From Allopusillimonas sp008369125 (GTDB lineage: Bacteria > Pseudomonadota > Gammaproteobacteria > Burkholderiales > Burkholderiaceae_B), in the NCBI RefSeq assembly GCF_008369125.1, contig NZ_VOAY01000006.1, positions 62,001 to 126,000 of the forward strand: a stretch of 64,000 bases of DNA, read 5' to 3'. A program made the position numbers and the translations under genes. Below are positions 44,327 to 52,283 of the stretch, in pieces (position 1 is the first letter of the stretch; each line of letters opens with the position of its first letter). Under the pieces are notes generated by a model that saw nothing but the letters and a program-made list of their open reading frames with translations, ran no database searches and had not been told where the DNA came from.

Positions 44327-44838
44327 GGTTTCCGATCACACCACGTACTACCATGGCTTGCCTGCTGCTGGTCAGCCTGCTGACCATGGCGGCGTGCACG
44401 CCGAAAGAGCAGGTTCCGGCACCCCCGCCGCAAGAAATTTCGCTCGACGCCGTTGGCCATTATTGCAGCATGAACCTGGTGGAGCACGCAGGCCCCAAGG
44501 GCCAGATATTTATTGAAGGCAGATCGCAGCCAGTCTGGTTCACAGCCATCAAACAGGTTTTCGCATACACCCTTTTGCCCGAAGAACCCAAGGCCATTAC
44601 CGGCATCTATGTTAATGACATGGGCAAGAGCAAAAGCTGGGATCAGCCCGACACGGGCGCCTGGATAGCCGCACGCGAAGCCTGGTACGTTATCGACAGC
44701 GATTATGTCGGAGGCATGGGTGCAGAGGATGCCGTACCCTTTGGTGAAAAAGCAGAAGCAGACTCATTTGCTGCAAAACATGGAGGGCGGGTCGTCGCCT
44801 ACGCAGACGTGCCCGAAGAATACGTGTGGCGGCAGTAA
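44323..44838 (+). CDS. nosL: NosL, copper-chaperone lipoprotein
   Basis: A 171-residue outer-membrane-facing lipoprotein. The signal peptide ends in the lipobox MAAC with lipidated Cys25. The NosL Cu(I)-binding motif HYCSMNLVEH (Cys48, Met50) follows, and a C-terminal domain has the GMGAEDAVPFGEKAEADSFA block. It delivers copper to the NosDFY complex and apo-NosZ. It begins in an ATGA overlap with the nosY stop. Confidence 0.95.
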   Translation: MRFPITPRTTMACLLLVSLLTMAACTPKEQVPAPPPQEISLDAVGHYCSMNLVEHAGPKGQIFIEGRSQPVWFTAIKQVFAYTLLPEEPKAITGIYVNDMGKSKSWDQPDTGAWIAAREAWYVIDSDYVGGMGAEDAVPFGEKAEADSFAAKHGGRVVAYADVPEEYVWRQ

Positions 44839-44866
44839 CCATTACAGACACCTGAAGAACACAATT

Positions 44867-45937
44867 ATGAAACCACTACGACCACTCCGTCGCCGCTTCA
44901 TAGGTATTGCGGCCACCTGCACAGCTCTGGGAATGGTGCCCGGCCTGACGCGACGCGCACTGGCCGGTGCGCCAGAAACCAGCTCATGGAAAGCAAGCGA
45001 AGTTTCGCCCGATATTGTTATCTGGCGCGGCACCGGTGCATCTGCCGACACAACCGTGTGGCGCGGCATTGCACTCGGTGCAGACGCTGAGTTGCGCATT
45101 ATCCACCCGGACGCAGCCTTTGCCCAGGATATGGTAACGCGCTCAATAGCAGAGCTGCGCCGCCTGGAAAAAACATTTAGCCTGTATCAGCATGACAGTG
45201 CCCTGAGCCGCCTGAACCGGGACGGCGCATTGAACAACGCCGATACTGATTTGCTGATGTTAATGAACGACGCAGTGCACTACGCCGCACTAACCGATGG
45301 CGCCTTCGACCCGACCGTGCAAACGCTGTGGGAGTTATACGCCAACCATTTCACCCAGCATGGCACGTCGTCGGCCGGCCCATCCAAAGAAGCTGTACAA
45401 CAGGCTCTGCAACGCGTCAATGTTTCAGCCATTAACGTGACCGACACACAGATCCAGTTGCAGCCTGGCATGAAGGTAACGTTCAACGGCATTGCACAAG
45501 GTTATATCACCGACCGCGTGACTGATTTGCTTCGCAATGCTGGACTGGATCGCGCCCTGGTCGACATGGGTGAAATCCGGGGGCTAAATAAAAACCAGAA
45601 TGCGCCGGCATGGCGTGCGGGCCTGAAAGACCCGCAATCGCCAGACAAACTGCTTGAAACAGTTTTGCTGACGAATGACGCATTATCAACATCGGGGGGC
45701 TATGGCACCTGGCTCGACGACTCGGGCGCACATACGCATTTGTTCGATCCCAAAACCGGTGAAAGCCCCAGGCTATATCAAAGCGTTTCTGTGCTTGCCC
45801 CGCGCGCGACGACGGCAGACGCACTGTCTACTGCGTTCTCATCGATGCCCGTATCGCAGGTTGAAAAAGTGGTGAAGCAGCTGGGTATACGTGCCTGGCT
45901 GATTCTGCCAGATGGGCAGATACTGGTTAAAGCGTAA
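44867..45937 (+). CDS. nosX: NosX, ApbE-family FAD:protein FMN transferase
   Basis: A 356-residue periplasmic flavin transferase. A twin-arginine-like signal (RRRFIGIAATCTALG) opens the protein. The ApbE fold follows, with SLYQHDSALSRLNRDG, GAFDPTVQTLWELY, FNGIAQGYITDRV and the Mg-binding region DALSTSGGYGT. Family knowledge: NosX attaches FMN to NosR. The ATG at 44867 places the Arg motif at residues 8-10; an upstream in-frame ATG lies inside nosL. It is the last gene of the nos operon. Confidence 0.94.
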   Translation: MKPLRPLRRRFIGIAATCTALGMVPGLTRRALAGAPETSSWKASEVSPDIVIWRGTGASADTTVWRGIALGADAELRIIHPDAAFAQDMVTRSIAELRRLEKTFSLYQHDSALSRLNRDGALNNADTDLLMLMNDAVHYAALTDGAFDPTVQTLWELYANHFTQHGTSSAGPSKEAVQQALQRVNVSAINVTDTQIQLQPGMKVTFNGIAQGYITDRVTDLLRNAGLDRALVDMGEIRGLNKNQNAPAWRAGLKDPQSPDKLLETVLLTNDALSTSGGYGTWLDDSGAHTHLFDPKTGESPRLYQSVSVLAPRATTADALSTAFSSMPVSQVEKVVKQLGIRAWLILPDGQILVKA

Positions 45938-46229
45938 AGCGCTAATAAGAGTGAGTCTCCAGGAGCGCATCCCTGCTCTTTGGACAGCCTTTTGAAGCCC
46001 GGACGATTGTAGGATGGGGGCCATAGTTTTGTTGGAGGATAGAAGCCTCAACACCAGTCGGAGCGTGGTTAGAGGATAGAGACTACAGCACCAACCTGAG
46101 CTTGAAGTCATTTCCATACCTTGCAATGAAAGATACTTCAGAAGTAGGGACTGCGCCTAACTAGCTACCTCAGAAATATGAACCGTGCCTAACTTCTGGG
46201 CTGGCAGCTCATGTCGGAGGCATCTAATA
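45938..46229. other. Gene-free region with degenerate direct repeats, possible mobile-element relic
   Basis: Two imperfect 21-bp repeats with a 37-bp period start at 46035 (GAGGATAGAAGCCTCAACACC) and 46072 (GAGGATAGAGACTACAGCACC). Two imperfect 23-bp repeats with a 32-bp period occupy 46140-46162 and 46172-46194, both ending GCCTAACT. A 7-bp inverted pair (CAGAAGT at 46139, ACTTCTG at 46192) brackets the latter. No transposase fragment was recognised. The pattern resembles the non-coding end of an insertion sequence, but this is inference. Confidence 0.4.
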
Positions 46230-46266
46230 AAGAGGGGCTGCGCATACAAGATGCGCAGCCCCTCTT
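46230..46266 (-). terminator. Terminator downstream of rluB
   Basis: A perfect 16-bp stem (AAGAGGGGCTGCGCAT with its complement, loop of five bases) lies 15 bp past the rluB stop. In the minus sense it is followed by a short T-containing tract. On the plus strand it could also stop transcripts running out of the nos operon. Confidence 0.8.
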
Positions 46267-46281
46267 CTTGTTCAGACCTGG

Positions 46282-48237
46282 TTAGCGCTTGCGGCTACCC
46301 AGCTTGCCCAGATGAGACTCGTGTGCCGTGGCGCTGCGTGGCTGCCAATCGTCGCCACGCGCTCCACCGGCTGCACGCGGCGGCCGTGCCGACGCGTTAG
46401 CGGAACGCGGCTTGCTAGGCTTGCGTGCACCTGTCGCGCTACCTGCACCCGCTGCACCGGCTGCCCCTGGCTTGTTGGTGCCCGGCCCTTTCGCGGTACG
46501 CGCGCCTGGCCCGCGACGCCGATGCTCAGAAGCACCCGCTTCTTGTGGCCCGCGCTCGGCTGGCCCACGTGCTACACGAGCACCACGCGCGCCCTGACCA
46601 CCTTGACCAACTTGACCAACTTGACCACCTTGAGCGCCTTGACCTCCCTGAGCACCCTTGGGTCCGCGAGGCTTGCCCCGTGCACCGCTTTTTGGACGCG
46701 CAGACTTCGCTGATGCATCAGGGTGCCCATTTGGCAGACCACCACTAAACATCATGCCTGTTCCATATGGATCAGATGGGTAGGCTTCGTTTGGAGTGCC
46801 CGCCATTTTCCTTCCACCGGAAAGTGTTCCTCGGCGACTGACTTTCGCACCGTTTGTGCCGTTGCGCTCCAGCGTGCCATAACCCGGAGGCAAGGCGCTG
46901 TCGTGTGACAGAGGCTGGCGCTCGCGATGACCTGCGCCTTCTTCGTCATCGTCATCACGCAATAAGCCAAGCTGCAACATAAGTGCTGTAACCAGCGTAG
47001 GATCAAGCTCCTCCCAGCGACCACGGCGCAGATTGCTTGGCAATACGACCTCGCCAAAACGCGTGCGTATCAGACGGCTTACCGTAACCCCTGCTGCCTC
47101 GAACATGCGGCGCACTTCACGGTTACGCCCCTCATTCAAGGTGACGCGATGCCAACGATTGCTGCCCTCACCCCCAAGAAACTCCAGGGAACCAAACTGG
47201 GCAACGCCATCTTCAAGCTGTATGCCTTTAAGCAGGCTGGCCTGCTGTTCGGGGCCAAGCTCGCCCAGCACACGTACAGCGTATTCACGCTCAGCACCAT
47301 AACGTGGGTGCATCAGGCGGTTAGCCAGATCTCCCGATGTCGTCAGAATGAGCAAGCCCTCCGTGTTCAGGTCAAGACGACCGACCGAAAGCCATTTGCC
47401 GATCTTGATCTTGGGCAGGCGAGCAAATACCGTAGCCCGACCTTCTGGGTCATCATGGCTGACGATTTCTCCAGCAGGCTTGTGATAAAGGATGACGCGA
47501 GGTGGCTTTTTGGCATTGGGGCGAGCAACGGGTTTTCCGTTGACACGCACTAAATCTTTGGGCCCGACCCGTTGACCAATGTGGGCAGGTTCACCATTTA
47601 CCGACACACGGCCTGCAATGATCAACTCTTCCATCTCGCGGCGCGAACCGACACCGGCTTCGGCCAACACCTTGTGCAGCTTGGGCATGAGCGCATCACT
47701 GCCCAGATATTTGCCTAAACGTTGTGTCATCTGAACATCTTGCAGATAAGCCAGCGCCTGTTCAGTTTCTTTTTCATTCTCGGCATGATCGGGGCGCCGT
47801 GGCTGCCGCTTGCCCGGCTTGTCGGCTGCAACGCCCTCGGGGCGTCGGCCTCCGCGCTTTCGGCCTCGCTCGCTCGCTGCGCCCGCTTGCGCAGCCGCCT
47901 CAGCAGCCTCTGGCTGGGTGGCCGACGGGGTTATTGACTCAGCCGCTTTAGCTTTATCAGGGGTAGGCTTGCGACGTCTTGGCGCGCGAACGGGCTTGGT
48001 CGCCGCCGCTGCGGGTGCTGCCTCACCTGAATGCACGGAGGGAGATTCCGACTGCGCTGCCACGCCATCTGCTGCAGGTGCCGCTTCACTCTGGGCATCT
48101 CCCCGGCGTCTGCGAAAGGGTGTGCGCAGCTTGCGCCCACGCCCACGCGGCGCTGCAGGCTTCCCGTCACCGCCGACTTCGGGCGTAGACGCGACGTCGC
48201 TAAACGGCAGGTCGTGTTGTTCGTTTGTGTCAGTCAT
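46282..48237 (-). CDS. rluB: 23S rRNA pseudouridine synthase RluB-like, with long disordered ends
   Basis: A 651-residue protein, more than twice E. coli RluB. The core has an S4 domain at about 186-235 (KLHKVLAEAGVGSRREMEELI) and an RsuA/RluB catalytic domain with Asp289 in GRLDLNTEG, followed by RLMHPRYGAEREYAVRV. The first 180 residues are Ala/Arg/Pro-rich. The last roughly 190 are Gly/Arg/Ala/Pro-rich and include a GGQ/VGQ repeat. Such basic tails are common in Burkholderiales homologues and may bind RNA. RluB acts on U2605 of 23S rRNA in E. coli. It follows scpB by 10 bp, the usual scpB-rluB pairing. Confidence 0.93.
   Translation of the reverse strand: MTDTNEQHDLPFSDVASTPEVGGDGKPAAPRGRGRKLRTPFRRRRGDAQSEAAPAADGVAAQSESPSVHSGEAAPAAAATKPVRAPRRRKPTPDKAKAAESITPSATQPEAAEAAAQAGAASERGRKRGGRRPEGVAADKPGKRQPRRPDHAENEKETEQALAYLQDVQMTQRLGKYLGSDALMPKLHKVLAEAGVGSRREMEELIIAGRVSVNGEPAHIGQRVGPKDLVRVNGKPVARPNAKKPPRVILYHKPAGEIVSHDDPEGRATVFARLPKIKIGKWLSVGRLDLNTEGLLILTTSGDLANRLMHPRYGAEREYAVRVLGELGPEQQASLLKGIQLEDGVAQFGSLEFLGGEGSNRWHRVTLNEGRNREVRRMFEAAGVTVSRLIRTRFGEVVLPSNLRRGRWEELDPTLVTALMLQLGLLRDDDDEEGAGHRERQPLSHDSALPPGYGTLERNGTNGAKVSRRGTLSGGRKMAGTPNEAYPSDPYGTGMMFSGGLPNGHPDASAKSARPKSGARGKPRGPKGAQGGQGAQGGQVGQVGQGGQGARGARVARGPAERGPQEAGASEHRRRGPGARTAKGPGTNKPGAAGAAGAGSATGARKPSKPRSANASARPPRAAGGARGDDWQPRSATAHESHLGKLGSRKR
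46593..46650 (-). repeat. 9-bp tandem repeat inside rluB
   Basis: About six units of the CTTGACCAA type (plus-strand sense), some diverged, encode Gly-Gly-Gln, Val-Gly-Gln and related triplets in the C-terminal tail. Because the unit is a multiple of three, copy-number changes would keep the frame. Confidence 0.75.
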
Positions 48238-48247
48238 AGATTTCTAA

Positions 48248-49183
48248 CTACTCCGTGTGTATCTTATTTTCTGGCGAATCGTTTTCGTCAGAATCATTCA
48301 TTTTCGTTACAGGCTTTTGACCCAGGTTTTCACTGTTGTTGCGCCACCCAGGCAAATCTATGGGCGTTTTTGAAGCGTCGACGGCTACCGTGCTGGCAGC
48401 GTCATCAGCTTGAACAGTGGAAGCCTCATCGCCGGCCTCGTCAGGCAGTCGGACGCTTGTGGCGTCGACTGCTTCGTCATCCATTTGCGCGGCACCGGGT
48501 ATGCCTGCATTTTCAGTACTTTCAATTTTGGCTTCATCCGAGACGTCACCGCCCTCGGTGCCTTGCTCGTCTGTGATTGAACTTTCGCCCTGAGAAACGT
48601 CTTGGGCAACCAAGACCTCTGAGGGCACCTCTTCAAGATCAAGCCCTGCCAGAACCGCCACAGCGTTCTGCGATTCGAGTTCAGGCAGCTCGTCGAGCGT
48701 TTTCAAGCCGAGATCATCAAGAAACTGCCTGGTCGTGCCCAGCAATGCGGGACGACCCGGCGCATCACGATGACCCAGCACTTCTATCCAGCCACGATCT
48801 TCAAGCGTACGCACGATTTGCGTCGATACCGTAACACCGCGAATGTCTTCGATGTCACCCCGCGTTACAGGCTGACGCCAGGCGATAATGGCCAGGGTTT
48901 CGAGCACGGCCCTGGAATATTTTGGGGGTTTCTCGGGGTTCAGACGCCCAAGATACCGCTGCATTTCAGGGCGGCTCTGAAACCGCCAGCCGGTGGCCAG
49001 CGCAACCAGCTCAAGCCCTCTGTCTTTCCATTGTTGCTGCAATATTGCCAGATAACCGCGTAGTTCGTCAGCAGAAAAATCTTCGATCGTAAAAAGTTTG
49101 CGTAATTCTGACGTTGGCATGGGCTGGTCGGCGCACAAAAGTGCAGTTTCCAGCACACGGATAATCTCTGTTTCAGTCGTCAT
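48248..49183 (-). CDS. scpB: Segregation and condensation protein ScpB with acidic tail
   Basis: A 311-residue protein. The first roughly 180 residues form the two winged-helix domains of ScpB (RVLETALLCADQPMPTSELRKLF, then KPPKYSRAVLETLAIIAWRQPVTRGDIEDIRGV and GRPALLGTTRQFLDDLGL). ScpB bridges ScpA kleisin and Smc in chromosome condensation. The remaining roughly 125 residues are Asp/Glu/Ala/Ser-rich and likely disordered, longer than in typical ScpB. scpA is not adjacent. It is divergent from the tRNA gene. Confidence 0.94.
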   Translation of the reverse strand: MTTETEIIRVLETALLCADQPMPTSELRKLFTIEDFSADELRGYLAILQQQWKDRGLELVALATGWRFQSRPEMQRYLGRLNPEKPPKYSRAVLETLAIIAWRQPVTRGDIEDIRGVTVSTQIVRTLEDRGWIEVLGHRDAPGRPALLGTTRQFLDDLGLKTLDELPELESQNAVAVLAGLDLEEVPSEVLVAQDVSQGESSITDEQGTEGGDVSDEAKIESTENAGIPGAAQMDDEAVDATSVRLPDEAGDEASTVQADDAASTVAVDASKTPIDLPGWRNNSENLGQKPVTKMNDSDENDSPENKIHTE

Positions 49184-49206
49184 TAAAGCCTGGAGCCCGT
49201 CACGGC

Positions 49207-49235
49207 TTGCATAAAAATAATGTATGGGTTAATAT
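49207..49235 (+). promoter_or_regulatory. Promoter of tRNA-fMet
   Basis: TTGCAT at 49207-49212 and TAATAT at 49230-49235 are separated by exactly 17 bases. The start point would fall near 49242, a few bases before the tRNA 5' end. Both hexamers are good sigma-70 matches. Confidence 0.6.
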
Positions 49236-49249
49236 TGCTCTCTTCCAGA

Positions 49250-49326
49250 CGCGGGGTGGAGCAGTCTGGCAGCTCGTCGGGCTCATAACCCGAAGGTCAC
49301 AGGTTCGAATCCTGTCCCCGCAACCA
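49250..49326 (+). tRNA. tRNA-fMet (CAT), initiator
   Basis: A 77-base tRNA with encoded CCA. The anticodon loop is CTCATAA with anticodon CAT. Initiator identity is clear from three consecutive G-C pairs in the anticodon stem (GGG/CCC) and the unpaired C1-A72 at the acceptor end. The T-arm GGTTCGAATCC is normal. A terminator follows 8 bases later, so it is a single-gene unit. Confidence 0.97.
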
Positions 49327-49334
49327 GCTTTCCG

Positions 49335-49367
49335 AATGGGCCGATCAAACTTGATCGGCCCATTTTT
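49335..49367 (+). terminator. Rho-independent terminator of tRNA-fMet
   Basis: AATGGGCCGATC (49335-49346) pairs with GATCGGCCCATT (49353-49364), loop of six bases, followed by a T-run. It is just after the tRNA 3' end. Confidence 0.9.
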
Positions 49368-49914
49368 GTTTTGGTTGGCATTGCTGTTGCCAAGTTCAAA
49401 AAAAGCAGGTGTTGCACGCATGACGTGTGCGCGACCATCTACCCTCAGTTTGGGGTGAGCGCAAGGCACGACGGATGCATTCGGGATATGAGACATTGTT
49501 CCCATTTTTATAAATAACCCACCTCGCGGCCAACACACTAGCTTGGGGCCGAAGCACGCGCGGTGCGTACTAAAAGCGAGGTACTACTGCGAAATATTTG
49601 TTTTCCATGTGCTTTTGCTCCGCTTGAGCATACCCGTTAATATACGGGGCACCCACGTATGGAAAAGCGCTGGCTTATAGTTTGTACGGTTTTTATAGCA
49701 AAGGCCCCAGAGCAGATCTTGAAGGGCCGGCCAGCAGGCGCATAGAATGCGTATCGTTTAGTTGAAAACTTAATTAACAATAGGCTACGTGACAAAGCAC
49801 GCGCCCCAGCCTGGTGGCAGAATACGTTCATTACACCACTACAGGGCTTGCATTGCAACTAAACTCTGTCGACAGTTGCGGGCAGACGACAAGCAGGGTT
49901 TGCTGCGCAACCGA
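49368..49914. other. Gene-free region between tRNA-fMet and the COG0523 gene
   Basis: No supported gene in these 547 bp. A minus-strand frame that runs across the tRNA is a shadow of the tRNA sequence. The minus-strand sequence just beyond the COG0523 stop stays open for about 25 codons but does not resemble the missing CobW C-terminal domain. A small CCCGT/ACGGG hairpin lies near 49633. Next to two degraded genes, this could be eroded coding DNA. Confidence 0.4.
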
Positions 49915-50835
49915 TCAGCCCTCTTCGAACAAGCTGACCAGTCCGGGTAAAGTTTGCACTGTATGGCAAACAGCATCCCGGTTAAGCGATCGCAAAAGGC
50001 TACGCACCCGGGAAAGCTGGCAAGACGATACCCGATCTGCATAAGTCAACAAAAGCACATCAGCACTTCGTATCTGCGCCAACGCCACATTGGCTACGGC
50101 ACCGGCGTCCTTAATTGCATCCGCGTTTGCGCCATTATTTGCCACCTCGTTTGATGCCTCACTTGCCACGTTGTTTGCATCGCTACTTGTGTCGCTACTT
50201 GTACCCCGACCTGCGTCGCTGCCTGCGCTCATACCTGGGGGCCCGATTACAGCCCTGGTCACCTCGACGCCAGAGGCGTACGCACGTTTCTTGATTATGG
50301 CGTGGCTACTTTTATCGCCACGCTCGTTGTCATCGGTATTCGCTGTTGTATTGGCATCAGCGGCCTTTATCATCCGACCAAAGCCCAAGCCGCTTGCCAG
50401 AAGCGCACTTCTCGTGTGCGTGCCGGGCAGACGCTGCGTCACGTCAACAAGCGTCAGGCAGCCGGCATACACATAACGATCTGCCAAAAAACGCTCATAC
50501 TCTACGAGATATTTGAATATGGCTGGGTCGGCGCCCGCCGACGCCTCGATGACAATGCGCGCGAACTTCGGTATTTTGCGATGCAGGGCGTCCATGAACA
50601 AGCGCTGCAGCGTCTGAACCAGATCACCCCGCACCGCGCAGCACAGACAGCCCGCTTCGTGAATATAAATGCCTTCATTGACCTGATACGCACGCTGATA
50701 ATCCATACCCACCAGGCTGTGCGACAACACGACAACATCGCTCAGCCCCGAAGTGACATTCCAGCCATTTAACACGGCAGTCTTGCCGCTACCCTGGCCA
50801 CCTGCGATAACAGTGACAGGAATTCGTTTGCTCAT
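49915..50835 (-). CDS. Aberrant COG0523 (CobW-like) G3E GTPase, C-terminally truncated
   Basis: A 306-residue protein with the N-terminal half of a COG0523 metal-chaperone GTPase. Seen: P-loop GGQGSGKT (12-19) in place of the usual GFLGAGKT, the metal motif CLCC (63-66), and IEASAGADP (97-105) where most have IET-GLADP. It then departs from the family. A Ser/Asn/Asp/Ala-rich insertion of about 110 residues fills 140-250. The base-recognition motif NKxD is TYAD within ADVLLLTYADRV (258-268), and the CobW_C domain is absent. It may be a decaying gene or a divergent active form. It is divergent from a nonsense-interrupted gene, with a 38-bp gap. Confidence 0.7.
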   Translation of the reverse strand: MSKRIPVTVIAGGQGSGKTAVLNGWNVTSGLSDVVVLSHSLVGMDYQRAYQVNEGIYIHEAGCLCCAVRGDLVQTLQRLFMDALHRKIPKFARIVIEASAGADPAIFKYLVEYERFLADRYVYAGCLTLVDVTQRLPGTHTRSALLASGLGFGRMIKAADANTTANTDDNERGDKSSHAIIKKRAYASGVEVTRAVIGPPGMSAGSDAGRGTSSDTSSDANNVASEASNEVANNGANADAIKDAGAVANVALAQIRSADVLLLTYADRVSSCQLSRVRSLLRSLNRDAVCHTVQTLPGLVSLFEEG

Positions 50836-50873
50836 ATTTGCTCCGCGTTATACCCAAGCTTAGCTGACCCGAC

Positions 50874-52097
50874 ATGAACGCCAACAGCCTCTGGACGATA
50901 AACGCTATCATCTACACAAGCCATACTTTTTGGCCAAGCACACCAGAGCAACAAACGAGCCTCACTACATTGACCACCACTTTCAGTCTTGTACACCGCC
51001 TTGATGAACTTGACGCCCCCGAATGGAATCGTCTGGCGGGCAGCCAGCCCTTTTTGCAATATGCGTATTTGCAAGGACTTTACCAGACCGGTTGCGCTGC
51101 AGGGCCCACGGGCTGGGCACCACACTACTTGCTGATGCGTCGAGATGGCGCGCTGGTCGGCGCTATGCCGCTGTATCTGAAGTCGCACTCGCGCGGCGAA
51201 TACGTGTTCGATCACGGATGGGCCCAGGCTTTTGCTCAGCGCGGCCTCGATTATTACCCGAAACTGCTGTGCGCCGTTCCGTTTACGCCGGTACCCGGCC
51301 CACGCCTTCTTGCCGCCACACACCAGGATCGCGTAGCCTTGGCTCGCCAAGCCATCCAGCTCACTGAGCAAAACGGCATTTCCTCGCTACATGTGCTGTT
51401 TCCACACCCACTTGATCAGGCCGCGCTCGAAGAGGCAGGGTTCATGGTGAGAGAGAACGTACAATTTCATTGGTTTAACGAGGGATACCAAGACTTTGCT
51501 CAATTTCTCGCCAGCCTGAGCCAACAAAAGCGAAAAAAAATCAATCAAGACCGCAAGAAGTCCATACAGGCGGGTATCTCATTTACCTGGATTAACGGCG
51601 ACGCGATTGATGATGACAGCCTAAAATTCTTTTACCGCTGCTATGAACAAACCTACCTCGAACACGGCAACCCACCCTATCTGAACCTGGCGTTCTTTTA
51701 GCATTTACGCGCCCATATGGCTGAAAACCTGGTTATTGTGCTCGCCCATCGTCAAGGCACACCGGTTGCCGCTGCCCTGAACCTGCGAGACCAGACACAC
51801 TTGTACGGGCGCTACTGGGGCAGCATGACCTATATACCCGGGCTGCACTTCGAGACTTGCTATATGCAAGGCATTGAGTACTGTATCAGCCATGGACTAT
51901 CGGTTTTCGAAGGGGGGGCTCAGGGTGAACACAAACTCTCGCGAGGACTTATGCCTGTTAGAACCTGTTCTGCGCACTGGATCGCCGATCCGCGCTACGC
52001 CCGCGCCATTGCTGATTTTCTGGATCAAGAAGGTGCGGCGGTCGGCCAATATATTGAAACGCTGAAACAGCACGCTCCCTTTAAGAACACCCATTAA
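50874..52097 (+). pseudogene. COG3146 (DUF482, GNAT/FemAB-like) gene interrupted by an amber codon
   Basis: Two open segments, 50874-51701 and 51702-52097, lie in the same frame and are split by one TAG at 51699-51701. Together they give a normal COG3146 protein of about 407 residues: EWNRLAGSQPFLQYAYLQGL, QQKRKKINQDRKKS and EQTYLEHGNPPYLNLAFF before the stop. HLRAHMAENLVIVLAHRQG, ALNLRDQTHLYGRYWGS and FEGGAQGEHKLSRGL follow it. The TAG stands where a Gln (CAG) would fit. It could be a true pseudogene, a recent mutation, a base-call error, or read-through. Family function is poorly known (putative peptide or acyl transfer). The second half alone, from the ATG at 51717, would not be functional. 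Confidence 0.8.
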
Positions 52098-52283
52098 ATT
52101 GGTGACGTATACAGTCTTTATGCAAATTGAATCTCACTCTGCCTGACGATGCAGATCACATAAATACACTGATTATTCTATTTCAGTGGCAAACGCGGTT
52201 TGTACCAGATCTCTTATTCAAGCAGCTTGAACATGGAGAACACTGATCGCGCAGCCACCGACGCCCGTCACCAGAAACCTGAA

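Noticed and set aside
45839..46126. Minus-strand 95-codon frame after nosX
   Set aside because: Its 3' part is antisense to nosX and the upstream part lies in the repeat region; no family was recognised and no start signal is visible.
45938..46229. CRISPR array
   Set aside because: Only two diverged copies of each repeat, with different repeat families and no cas genes.
49200..49538. Minus-strand open frame containing a DRIRTCDLRV-like peptide across the tRNA gene
   Set aside because: It is the reverse complement of tRNA-fMet; this type of peptide is a well-known spurious translation of tRNA genes.
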